NCBI GenBank assembly: GCA_035772785.1
Contig: JAOCPU010000047.1
Location: 231,261-295,260 of the forward strand
Length of the DNA stretch: 64,000 bases
Direction of reading: 5' to 3'
Source: Phlebiopsis flavidoalba
Taxonomy: Eukaryota; Basidiomycota; Agaricomycetes; Polyporales; Phanerochaetaceae
The translations under genes were made by a program, and so were the position numbers. Below, piece after piece: positions 50,985-61,380 of this stretch (positions are counted from its first letter, which is position 1; the number at the start of each line of letters is the position of its first letter). Below the pieces are notes generated by a model. It was not told where the DNA came from. It saw nothing but the letters and a program-made list of their open reading frames with translations, and searched no databases.

Positions 50985-51490
50985 GTAGAGACAGCTACAA
51001 TACCGCATCCAATCCTAACGTCTCGAGGTGAGCCGGCGCAGTCTTCTTGCCGGAGTTCTAATGAATGAAGTGTCAGGAAGAACCGGGACGGAAGGGGTGA
51101 GCTGCACGGCAGCCGGACAAGGCCGTGGCTGGAGACGGACTGTTTTGTGACCGTTGTGCAATATACCCGTAGTAGTTTTGATACCAACCAGCGCTGCTCG
51201 TAGACCGAAAGTTGAGAAATACGCCCTGAGCGATGGTGACGACGGCTGAAATGAAGGTGACGTCAGACTCATTAAGACGCGACAGGCAGAGTCGCGTGCG
51301 AACCGTATCTCGCGTCGTTGATGTGCCCGTACACGCTGCGCGCCGCAGTATCCTGGTCCCCTGCTTCGCATCGGCTCTCCTGCGTGTCAGTAAATGCGAG
51401 CAGTCGCAAAAGAACGCGCGCCCGACAACAAGAGTTTGCCAAGTTGGCACGAGCGTGATTGCTTACATAACGCGATGCAATTGTGGTCCG
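50985..51490. repeat. Array spacer block, copy 3
   Basis: Third copy of the spacer that follows an array gene (see 47325-47960). It includes an imperfect inverted pair, gccggcgcag...cttgccggag (about 51035-51056), also present in copy 2 near 47370. It leads directly into the promoter of copy E. Confidence 0.75.
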
Positions 51491-51639
51491 GTGGACAGAT
51501 GATTGGACCCCCCGAAACGGTTCGCTCGCTGGCTCTCTCTCTCGCTCCCACTGGTTCTCAGACCCGGTTGTACCACCGCCCCCCGACGCTCCTTACAGCT
51601 CAACGGCCATCTTGTCTCGTCAACATTTCAACCACGCCT

Positions 51640-51717
51640 GCAAGGCTTTCATAGCGGCTTGACCTGCACACTCCGAGCAAAACTTTGCTTGTTTCCGCTC
51701 TTTACGCGCGCTTTGCC
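51640..51717 (+). promoter_or_regulatory. Duplicated promoter segment of the membrane-protein array
   Basis: The segment cggcttgacctgcacactcc, then gagcaaaactttgcttgtttccgc up to the ATG, is shared with the segments just upstream of 49400 and, more diverged, 44659 and 48132. Conservation over four copies, with a fixed distance to the ATG, suggests it holds the core promoter and 5' UTR. Confidence 0.5.
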
Positions 51718-53687
51718 ATGTCGTCTTCCGCAGGATCCCTCCGCTGGTATGTGGTTCTCGTTTGCATTCCGCGGTGTCAGACTTACGCCTCTCACACAGC
51801 AGTGACCGGGCCTCCTAGTGGCCCCTCGACGTATGTTCTTCCCATTTGCGCGTCCGTTGCCCGCTCATGCTCTGCCCATAGCTCGGCTACGACTGGAGCT
51901 GCTACGACCGATACCCACCAGCGCAACACTCACGACTCCTACAAGCACCTCCTCCACTGCCACACCGTCTACCGAAAGTACAGAGACCACGTCTACTTCC
52001 ACTACGGACACCGCAACCTCGACTTCCAGTCTACCTACGGACTCCAGTACCTCGGACACTTCGTCGAGCACCTCTTCCTCATCCTCTACCTTTAGTTCGA
52101 CTTCCGCTACTAGTGAAACCTCAACTTCAACCTCGACTACTCCCCTATCCACGGGCCCCACCTCCGCCGCTTCGACCCAAACCTCGACGCAAGGCTTTTC
52201 GACCGAGATTTCGCAGTCGACCTCTGGGGGGAGTGTGGTGAATGTGACGAAAACGGTGTCAGTGGGCGGAACGTCGACGAACACGCTGGCAGCGCAGGAT
52301 AACTCCAGCTCATCTGGGTGAGTCTCAACATTGGTATTCTCCGGTTGTCATGCGGAACCCCATTCAAGCTGTGGGGCGTCACGCTGGTGCACGTCGCCCC
52401 AGGACGGGGGTCGATATCACGGCGCGGGGGCCCGAAAAGGATTCTCCATTGCCCTGCCTGGCAAGCTGCACGGCCATAGTCCCATTTTTTTTTTTTTGCC
52501 ACATCTCACATCTCTTGTAACCATCATACCACGAACATCCGCTCTCGTTCGCTCATCTCCGACCTCGCTTTACTGATCATACCAACTTCGCAGCTTCTTC
52601 CACAACAAAGGCGCAGTCGCAGGCGTATTCACCGTCGTCGGTCTTATTGCGCTCGCTGTCGCCATTTGCGCTCGTCACGAAACGCCGTCCGCCGCCGCCG
52701 CGCCAAGAAATTCGACCGCGAGATCGACGCGCGGCAGCAGAAGAAGCTCGCAAGGCCGCGACCGACCCCGCCTTCTTCGACCCAGAGGACTACCACGGCA
52801 GCACGACTGCGTACGACGGCTATAACGGCAGCCTCGGACGCAGCCGCAGCATGTACACCGACCACACGCACGGCACCTACTCGCAGCAACCTCTCCGTCC
52901 CGCGGAGAGCTACGGCATGAATGAGCTTCATTCGGGCGATCCTTACTCGGCTGCCGGTGTCGGAGCTGGTATGGCTGGGGCGGGCGCGGCGGGGATGGGT
53001 GCTATCGGTATGGCGGATTCGGCGGGCAACGCAGGCGTCGGCGCGGCGGGCCTCAATCGGTCTCGCAGCACGACGCAGCCGTACAACGCTTTCGCAGGAC
53101 CCAACGCGTACGCACGTCCCGCACCCAGCGGCGCAGAAGATCCATTCTACGACACCCCGCCCATGCCGGCAAACTATGCGTCTGCGTACCCGCCTCAGGG
53201 TAACCAGGCAGGTCTCTTCGAGGCGACCGGGCTTGGTGCAGCCGGCGCGACAGCTGCTGCGACGGGTGTGAACCTTGCTCGTGGGCCGTCGGAGCACCAC
53301 CAGCGATCGCGCTCTGGCTCGAAGGGCTTCGACCAGGCCGCCGACCCCTATGCTCAGACTCAGTATTACACGCCGCAGCCGCCATCGAAGGACCCCGACT
53401 CGCCAGGACACCTGCCCTACCCAGGCGATGCGGATCCGTACGCCGGGTACGCGGCGCACTCGCCCACGCAGGACAACTTCGCTGTTTCGTCCTCGCCTGA
53501 GCATGAGAGCGATGAGGAGGAGCCACCGTATAGGGGATTCGAGCACGAGCATGACATGCGGGAGAGTAGTATGGGCGACGAGGAGGATTACGGATATGAT
53601 GGTGGTCGGAGGGTGCTCAAGGTGCGTAGAAAGTGTAACGCAATTGCCAACTCTGCTCATCCTGCTCCCTAGGTTGCAAACGAATAA
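51718..53687 (+). CDS. Ser/Thr-rich single-pass membrane protein, array copy E (best preserved)
   Basis: A short first exon (ATGTCGTCTTCCGC, 51718) and a second micro-exon (VTGPPSGPST) are followed by a long Ser/Thr-rich ectodomain (about 51890-52200), presumably O-glycosylated. The motif SGGSVVNVTKTVSVGG is at about 52215-52275, then AAQDNSSSSG. Intron 52320-52592. The helix FHNKGAVAGVFTVVGLIALA with RRRRAKKFDREID as anchor is at about 52598-52730. The long cytosolic tail reads AAAEEARKAATDPAFFDPED, a Tyr/Pro/Gly-rich middle (AYPPQGNQAGLFEATG) and an acidic end (SSSPEHESDEEEPPYRGFEH). The last 51-nt intron (53622-53672) gives VLKVANE and stop 53687. No PPxY at the terminus, unlike copies A, B and D. 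Two single-base insertions near the helix. Resembles fungal wall-stress-sensor architecture (inference). Confidence 0.75.
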
Positions 53688-54255
53688 GCACACTTCAGCT
53701 TTGCACGCTTGCGCTACTCCACGAGTTCCTTTCCATTGACTACCGTATCTTTATATGTATCTTCTATTGTTTGCTGTTGACACTTTGCCTTTAACATACT
53801 GTCTGACCTTGTTTGTTCTCTGATATTGCTATATTGTCCTGGGTACATTTCCTGTGGTTGCTTTAGCTGTCCATGTATGCTGTCTATGTATCTTAATGCA
53901 TGTGACAGTATGCATTGTATATGTGTGCTTTCTTGTAAAAATGCCATAATTTGGTATATATTCCTAAAAGCAGTACATTTATAAGCTAGACTATTAGTAT
54001 ATATAGAGGTAACATTAATATTGATTGTCATATTGAAATGTAAAATTATATTATAACATATAAATTATTGGGTATAAAAATGACTTTATAAGGAATTCTC
54101 CCCAACTTTAATAGATCTGATTTTCTATTTAAGCTGATATCCAGATTGTAATATAATGCAATTTATATTTGAGCTAACAATTATAGATACTTTAATTTAT
54201 TGATGATCTATTTTTGATTTGTAAAGCAACTTTTTCAAATATTATTATAATATGT

Positions 54256-54373
54256 GCTATTTTATCTCAAAATATTATATCAATTTAAGAAATTATTAAA
54301 TATTTGCAAAATCAGCTATTTTATTTCAAAATGCTATATCAATTTCTGATATTATAGAATATTTCCAAAATTC
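54256..54373. repeat. Diverged tandem duplication, period 59 bp
   Basis: gctattttatctcaaaatat at 54256 recurs as gctattttatttcaaaatgc at 54315. Similarity continues through atatcaattt and atatttgcaaaa/atatttccaaaa. Differences are mostly C/T and G/A. Confidence 0.75.
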
Positions 54374-55814
54374 ATGAAATTAAGTATTGCAATATTATAA
54401 TTTTTTCTCAATCAATGCTATTTGCTAATACAATAGACTCTTGAAAGAAATGATAAAGCAAATTCATATAGGTTTTATTATAATAATAAAATATATAAAA
54501 ATCAGATGATAAATAGTTTAGGCCTCATATTTTCTATTCAGCAGCTAAATTCTAATCAAGCTGATTAGGCAATGCAGTTCTAAGTGCAGTCAAAGCTATA
54601 TTTTATATTTTACTACTACTATATTTTACCAACCTAAATAGTGATAAATGTAACATTCACTAATAAAGTAGCAATAGCAACGGCAAGTCTAGCAACTATA
54701 ATACAGGGCAGATAGCAATATATGCTATCATTGCGCTGCAGACATGGATCACTCCAACTGATTAGCAATAAACAAAATATAGTGTCGCGTATTAGTAAAG
54801 AGGCTTGTGACTTATGATATCCAACAGTTTTGTGCATTTTGCAATATGTAATTTCTATTTGGACTAATAATGTACAATAATTACAATATCTGGCCTACTT
54901 CAAAATCTTTTAATTTTTAATATCTATAAATTTATCTGAAAATATTATCATTTACTATGGACCTAATAGTTTTTTTTAAATTGAAATTTTCCTAATTCTC
55001 AAATAAATATTGAATATAAAGTTATGGAAAATACAAAAAAATATATACAAGCCTAGTAGCTTCTTTAGCTTTTAATGTTCAAATATAAAGCTGCTAAAGA
55101 TATATGTAACTATGTATAAAATCAATTAAAGCTCTTTTAGAATAGATTTAATTTTTTGAAAATATTCATATGTAAGATATTAATGGCATTTACTTGGAAA
55201 TATTTACAAAATATCTCTGAAAAATAGCTTCAATGTACTATAAAATTATATAGACCATTAACTAGTTTCAGTTTAAAAAGATTTCTGCGCAATCTCTATT
55301 TTGAAGTTTCTTATATCATTTATTGATAATATCAGGTTTTCATCTATAGCTATTGCTAATATATAATGGCAGACCAAAATAGGGCAATTGAATTTGATGG
55401 ACTTGAGAATAATAGCTTATAAACTGTAAAACTTCAGAAATGGCAAAAAAAACTGTAAATTGCATGTATACAATGTGAATATGTAGCCTCTCATTTTAGT
55501 ATGAAGATGCCAAAGCAAGCTAGCTATTAGCAAAGCAATAGCTATGGTATTTTTGGAGCTAGATCATTTTGACACAAATATAAATGAAGTCTAATTTCAG
55601 TATTTGCAATTTATAATATAGTTAGTTTTTATAACCAAAGCTGGATATATCGTTTACAACTCATTTTCACCAAATTAAAATGTGACAGTTGAAAACAAGA
55701 AGAAGTAACACAAATCAAGCTATATATATTCTATATACTCTATTTGTATTTGATATTATTTATTATTCATTAAAATATTACTATTGCAAAGAGTAAGATT
55801 CCCAAAGTAAGATC

Positions 55815-56270
55815 TTTTGTAAAACAATTAAGAAACTTATTTAATAACTCATTTATATATATGATTATATAGTAAGAGGCTTTCTGTAAAATAATTAAAT
55901 AATTTATTTTATAATTTATTTTAATATTCTTTTTGCTTTTTTAAATGCTCTTCAATAATTATATTGTTAGTATTATAAATATAATCTTTATTTGAAATTA
56001 TCAGTTTTACTTGTTAATAGCCTACATAATTAATTTTATAACCTAATTAGGCTATATTTCAATTAATCAGCTGCACTGCCAATTAAATTGTCTATATTAG
56101 GCTGCACTTTAAGTAGTTGGCTGTGTCTAAACCAAATTGCCTGAATTTATTTACACTTTGATTAGTTAGCTACCAAGATTTACTAACTAAACAAAGATTG
56201 CTACCAGATTTTATGCCTCAAGGCATGGTCGTCTATAGAGTTCTGTTCCATAATACATATAGAAGCTACA
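55815..56270. repeat. Dispersed repeat, heavily mutated copy
   Basis: Aligns over about 430 bp with 60949-61380 in the same orientation: shared aaatgctcttcaat, cctaattaggct, gcactt-aa and cagattttgc-type words. At most differing sites this copy has T where the other has C, or A where the other has G. Confidence 0.75.
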
Positions 56271-56441
56271 ATATATCAATGAAAACCTGCTAAATTCTAG
56301 CCTGGCTCCAAAATTGTCACACTAATTATACTGGCAGAAGTGGTAGCTTTCAAAACTGAGCAAATTGCAGCACCACTGAGAAACTGGTTCTGCTGACAAT
56401 AATGACAATTTCTCCATTTTCCAAGTTTTTGAAGAAACACT

Positions 56442-56625
56442 TACCCTCTATTTCAATATCACTAGGATATCACAGCTTTGTTTGATACAGGACTCCAGTA
56501 GTGGTAGCCAGAAATGTCAAACATTGGCCCATAAGAGTAGCTTAATATTAATCAGACTTAGAGGGCATTATTCTCTGTTCCAATATTGCTAGAATATCAC
56601 AGCTTTGTTTGACACAAGACTTTAC
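56442..56625 (-). repeat. Tandem copy of a coding segment
   Basis: Two ~55-bp copies (56442-56497 and 56568-56625) read on the minus strand as SCIKQSCDILVILK-stop-R and SCVKQSCDILAILEQR. The stop in one is TAG where the other has CAG, a single C-to-T change. Confidence 0.7.
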
Positions 56626-57720
56626 CTTGTCTCGTGGCAAGCCAGTGTTCAGTCTGGTGATTTTATGTAACACATTATATTCATTTGATATATTGTGATA
56701 CGGGTACAAGTACCAAAACACAGTATTGGATGAGTGGGAATTGAGTGACAGTCTGGTTAAGGTGTAAATGTTTGGATGCACTGAGTGCTTGGACGTAGCT
56801 TACTGGTGGTGTCAATTATTGCATGGGGTTTTCATTTTGTCAATGTTGTTGCCTGCCGCTGTGTCAACACTTGGGTCCACCTTTGTGCTGGTCTCACCCT
56901 GCTTTGAGACAATAGTGACTATTGTCTTATCAACCGCCGTCTAGCTTGTGGCATCAATTCAGACTGAAGACCGCTCAGATAGTCAGCATCAGAAGTGAAC
57001 AATGTTAAGATTTGTTTGGAGACCCAATATGCACATGCAAAATCTAGCAGGTCAGCCTAGGAGTCCAAAAGGCCTAAGCCCTTCCTGATGCTGGAGTTAA
57101 ATGCTTTGAGATCAGCTGAAAAGACTCGCATATTTTCAGCAGGTATATTGATCACCTAGATGGACATATAGTTCCCAAACATGGTATACAGGATTGGGAG
57201 CCTAGCTTTCATTATCTGTGGTCCCCTTAATATACTGTTTGTCAGTAAAGTGATGATATAAATACGTACGTGCCAGTATTTGATACTCAGCAGCTCAAGC
57301 TGACTTTCCCTATGAGATCTGAGCATTATATGAGCGTAGTCTTCAAACTTGGCCCTTGCTGAGAGCGAGTTTTGTTTCAGGCTTGGCAAGAGGTCTGTCT
57401 TGTAATCTCAAGCCATTAAACAACACCATCTCTTTACTTAAGGCATTAAACAATATGGATTGTGGTAGATGGTCTATGATGCATTGGCGGACAGCAAGAG
57501 GAGGTGCAACAACACTAGGGTTGGCCACAGCAGGCAGACTGGCCCAAAGGATGATGGCGTAATGTTCCATCTTGAACTTGTTAATATTATGGAAGACATT
57601 CTACAATAAAGGACTCACCTTGGCCAGAATAACATCCACCACTTCTTGTTTCTTTTTGTCAGACCAATGATTGTCAAACCACTGGAAATAGATTTGTGGG
57701 TCCAGAACTATCACAAAGTA
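56548..57720 (-). pseudogene. Decayed subtelomeric gene of unknown function
   Basis: Minus-strand segments read like real protein with a spliced junction. LDPQIYFQWFDNHWSDKKKQ and EVVDVILAK (about 57615-57705) end at donor gtgagt; a 42-nt intron leads to FKMEHYAIILWASLPAVANP and SVVAPPLAVRQCIIDHLPQS. Then comes LFNALSKEMVLFNGLRLQDR. Further blocks are SARAKFEDYAHIMLRSHRES, NIPAENMRVFSADLKAFNSS (about 57085-57145) and KQILTLFTSDADYLSGLQSE (about 56955-57010). Between these, GLGLLDS-TAG-ADLLDFACAY has an in-frame stop where CAG (Gln) would fit. I do not recognise the family with certainty; a telomere-linked or transposon-borne protein is possible. Stops of the C-to-T type argue that it is dead. 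Confidence 0.5.
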
Positions 57721-58781
57721 AATAAGCAAGTAAAGAATTACAGTGAGAGCACATACAGAGGCTGACAATGTATGCTTTGGAGAGATGCTTGCCCGCCATA
57801 GAATTGGGAGGCATGTGCTAGACCAATACCAGTATACAGCTCAAGGCCTCTCTCTGTCACATGACGGCCTTGTCTTCTGTATCAAAGAAAATTCTGTCAA
57901 TAATTATTGTTAATTCATTACTTGGCTGTTTTCTATCTATTTCTTGTATTTTCTGCCTATTATCTAAGTACTGTCCTTGATCTAATTACTGTTTTGTTAT
58001 ATAGTTTTCTCTCATTAATGCTTTGTTTGCCTGTTAATGGCCTGTTATTAACCTGTTATTTGTATTTCCGTTCATTACTTGGCCATTCAAGGATTACTGG
58101 TATTATAAGTGCATTTTCATATTCTTTATATATTATTGCTGAGTTATTTGGGTTTCCAGCTGTTATTTCATTTGGTCAAAATCTAACAGAGCAAAATTCA
58201 TCTAATGACAGACTGATATTCATATTAGTGTTTTTTTTATAGTTTATTATTTATTCAATTGTATATATACTCTAAATACTTATTATATGATATATAGTAT
58301 ATGAAACTCTAATCTATTGTATTTCAATCCATATTATACATTACAAATGTATATTGCCACTATACAGCCACTTTACTTATTTGAACAGTCAAATTGCAAA
58401 ATAGCTGTGATATTAATATTCAATATAACTAAAGCATAATAATATGGTGTAATAGGTGACTGTAAACAAACATACTAATTTAGGCCCTCAGAATATTTAT
58501 AACTATTGTGGTTATATCTTGATTTGCCAAGGTAAAAAAAATTTAAAACACTAATATAAAGATAAACCTATTCAAATGAAAATATCTTCAGTTTACAGGA
58601 AACGTAAACATATGATAGTAAGTAGGCCTATTTTGATTTTTTGCGCATTTTTGACTAATTTATAATGACTCCATAAATAATAATTATCTGTTCAATAACT
58701 TGAAATGATAATTTAAAGTGAAAAACAATGTAATGTGACTCAACATACTAGGTCATAATCAATGAGCAAAGAAAATCATTG

Positions 58782-58862
58782 TTCCTTTGTAGCTCAGCTA
58801 GTTAGTGCATTAGTTTACTAAAGCACATGCTGAGGTTGCTGGTTCAAATCTGGCAAAGGAAA
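58782..58862 (+). tRNA. tRNA-like sequence (degenerate tRNA gene or SINE head)
   Basis: Begins TTCCTTTG and ends CAAAGGAA, a perfect 8-bp pairing that makes the acceptor stem. TAGCTCAGCTAGTTAG fits the polymerase III A box / D arm. GCTGG-TTCAAAT-CTGGC forms a T arm with a B box (GGTTCAAATCT). The D stem has one mismatch (GCTC/GTGC). The anticodon stem can be drawn as TTAGT/GCTGA, with 14 nt between the halves instead of 7, so a ~7-nt intron is possible. The anticodon cannot be assigned safely. Lies in AT-rich, mutated DNA, so it may be a pseudogene. Confidence 0.55.
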
Positions 58863-58992
58863 GTTATCTGTAATTAGTCCAATGAATTGTAGAAACTGTA
58901 TAGAAGAAGTATGTGTAAAAATAAGGGTCTAGCCTATTTTTTCGATTTTTTCAATAATATTCCAAAAGATATAATGTTATAATGGATGAATC

Positions 58993-59117
58993 AGAAAATA
59001 TCAAAATACTCAGAAAACACCTAGGAAATATCAAAACTGCCAAGAAACAGTCAAGAAATAGCTAGAAAATAATAGGAAACAGCCAGAAAATAGCCAGGAA
59101 ACAGCCAGAAAATAGTC
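58993..59117. repeat. Minisatellite with an ~11-bp unit
   Basis: Diverged repeats of agccagaaaat / agccaggaaac, clearest at 59065-59110. The earlier units are more altered (aaaatatcaa, gccaagaaac). Confidence 0.75.
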
Positions 59118-59226
59118 ATAAACTGTATAACAAAGTGGACCATTGTTATTATTGTTACTTAGTTAATTATATTTTCTAGGAGTTCATTGGTTTAAAAACA
59201 GTAATTATTGACATGGATTTTCTCTG

Positions 59227-60650
59227 ATGACTGGCTCCAGGATAAATACAACTGTGTCTTTGTATGTGAAGGCGGAGCCGGGTAAAGTCAACGAAGAAAT
59301 TGGGGTGGTATGCCACAGTGTGGGACAATTGTTATGCACTGTCTCTTCTGGTGGGCTTTGTGAGTATATTTCTTCACTGGCAGCTCAAAAACTTAAACGG
59401 ACTCAGAAATGGTTGTTGAAATGACTGAGTGTACTGCCATATATATATAGCATGAAATGTTTTGTGTGCGTGTCAACTTATATGATTATTTGGTATTACA
59501 CCAATGATGGCGCATACCTTGTATGCCTGAGTTGTCAGATTGTATGTGCCGCATCATTTTTGAAGTGGTAAGTTGAGAGACGTTGAATGTTGAACAATGT
59601 TGAAGTCTGACAAGTGTTGCGCGCTTGATACTCGCTAGTAGCCCTTGTGAGCCAATCTCATATAGACTCATGGTCTTGTGCTTACTTGTCAGATGTCAGC
59701 GCTGCTGCGTTGCAACATGTTAATGCAATTTTTGAAATGAAATTTTGAAATGAAAATTCTCCGTATTATCCTGCGTACCTAACAGTATATGAGCAGCTAG
59801 TATCTACCGAAGCCATTTCTCATCCTATACCAAGCATATTGGTTGCCTTTACAATAGTCCTGTTCAATTATCTGATACCCGTGTCCGACGCTGCTAGTAA
59901 CTTAACCAATCTCCTCACAATGCTCTTCATATCCTGTACCTTGGCGAGGTCTTCTAGGCATGTATTTGGACACCATTCTATCAATGCATATCATGCTTGC
60001 ATGTGGAGAATGCTCATTACTTCCACCCGCCTGTACTCAACGCTTCATTTGCCACCTTTCACTTGGGCTAATCTCGCAGCTTCAATTGCAGCGTCCTATT
60101 TGAACGTGGCCACATAGGGACTGAGACGAAAAAACAAGTGTGCCGTATCCGGTGCTGTTGTTACCTCACTACTAGGCAATTCTTTTTGTGCAGGATTTTG
60201 CTCACTCTGCGGAATGTCGGAAAACCTGATCCAGAGTAGGCAGGTCCGGAATATATGGTCTCTAGTCTTGAGACCTCCTCCGCACCAGTTTTGAAATTCA
60301 AGAATATTGAACCAAGTGCGATACGCACTATGTAGAAAGTAGCCCCTAAGGAAGTGGTAAATCCGAGCACAGTCTGCATATCCATGTCGCAGAAGAAACA
60401 GGGAGAACGGATCTTAGGAGGTGAATATAGAGAAGTGACCCCAGCCTTGGACCTCGCTTATTCAAGTGCTCTTGTCGCAAAGCCTTGGCACACAAACATA
60501 TACCATACATTTGGCGGCTGCCTTTTTGTCCACGAAAACACGTAGTTCATTGGTGATCGCAGTGGCGGTGGCTGTGGCCTCCTTGTGTCTTCTGGCAAGA
60601 GCAGAAAATAGGAAGCTGCACTTCTTGCAACACTTTGCAACGGGCTAGTT
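59227..60650 (+). other. Scattered open frames, possibly remnants of subtelomeric genes
   Basis: Three plus-strand frames (59227-59424, 59839-60117, 60354-60545) and one at 60466-60648 lie in DNA of more normal composition than the rest of the AT-rich block. That suggests former coding sequence. 59227-59424 contains CHSVGQLLCTVSSGGLCEYI. No domain recognised. Confidence 0.25.
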
Positions 60651-60719
60651 CACTGTAAGTCAGATGCACATATCTAGAGGTAAGAATACATACTTGCATT
60701 TGTCAGCAATGTTCTTTTG

Positions 60720-60805
60720 TAGTTGGCGACCCGTACCTCTCAGTCTCTGCGCACTACATCAGCGCGCTGAAGGAGAGGGTTCTTGAAGTGAAGCTCCCCA
60801 GCTTT
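60720..60805 (+). mobile_element. Possible hAT-type transposase fragment
   Basis: One frame reads VGDPYLSVSAHYISALKERV. This resembles the '..YLSVTAHYI..' strand of the RNase-H-like core of hAT transposases that follows the 'DxWTS' motif. Only this short segment is present; no second catalytic region or terminal inverted repeats are visible. A tentative assignment from pattern memory. Confidence 0.3.
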
Positions 60806-60948
60806 ACAAATATCAATAATAACTACAACTGCAAGAATACGGCCAGTTATGGCATTGAAAAGAACTTTTTGTTCATGTCAAAATCAATATATAATTTATT
60901 AACAACTTATTTAAATATTATTAAAATGGAGGAAAGCCCTTTCTCAAT

Positions 60949-61380
60949 CTGTAAAATGATTAAACAATTCATTTGATATTCATTTAAATATTATTATCGC
61001 AGAAGGTGAGACCTCTTATAAAATAATTAAACAATTCGATTTATAATTCATTTAAATATGTATTTCTCTCTTTTGAATGCTCTTCAATGACTCTATTGTC
61101 AGTGCTATGGATATTGTCTTTGTTCAGAAGTTTTAGCTTAACCAGTTAATAGTGTACATAGGTGATATGTTAACCTAATTAGGCTGCGCTTCAATTAGTC
61201 AGCTGTGCTTCAAATCAAATTGCCCATATTGGGTCACACTTTAATTGGTCAGCTGTGCTTCAAATCAAATTGCCCATATTTGGGCCGTGCTTTGATAACT
61301 AAGTGAGGATTGCCATCAGATTTTGCACTTCAAAGCGCGGAATGAGGCCTCCTTCCGTTCCGTAATATATATATAGACTC
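60949..61380. repeat. Dispersed repeat, less mutated copy, with internal 50-bp tandem
   Basis: Counterpart of 55815-56270. Inside, the 31-bp sequence cagctgtgcttcaaatcaaa + ttgcccatatt occurs at 61200 and again exactly 50 bp later at 61250. Retains GC-containing words (gcgcggaatgaggcctcc) where the other copy is A/T. Confidence 0.75.

Larger units (their letters stand above)
53740..61350. other. AT-rich subtelomeric block
   Basis: Composition drops abruptly after 53.74 kb to strongly A/T-rich DNA dominated by TA, AT, TTA and TAA words. It recovers only near 61.35 kb. Inside are tandem repeats, a duplicated ~430-bp repeat, a decayed minus-strand gene, a tRNA-like sequence and fragments of other frames. 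From 53.74 to 55.8 kb and 57.9 to 58.7 kb I see no coding potential at all. This is the profile of heterochromatin shaped by repeat-directed C-to-T mutation. Confidence 0.85.

Noticed and set aside
57907..58242. 111-codon hydrophobic plus-strand frame in the AT-rich block
   Set aside because: Leu/Phe/Ile/Tyr content follows from A/T-rich composition; no basic flanks, splice sites or family resemblance.
53740..61350. Mitochondrial DNA insertion as the cause of the AT-rich block
   Set aside because: No mitochondrial genes or rRNA motifs are visible; RIP-like transitions between nuclear repeats explain the composition.
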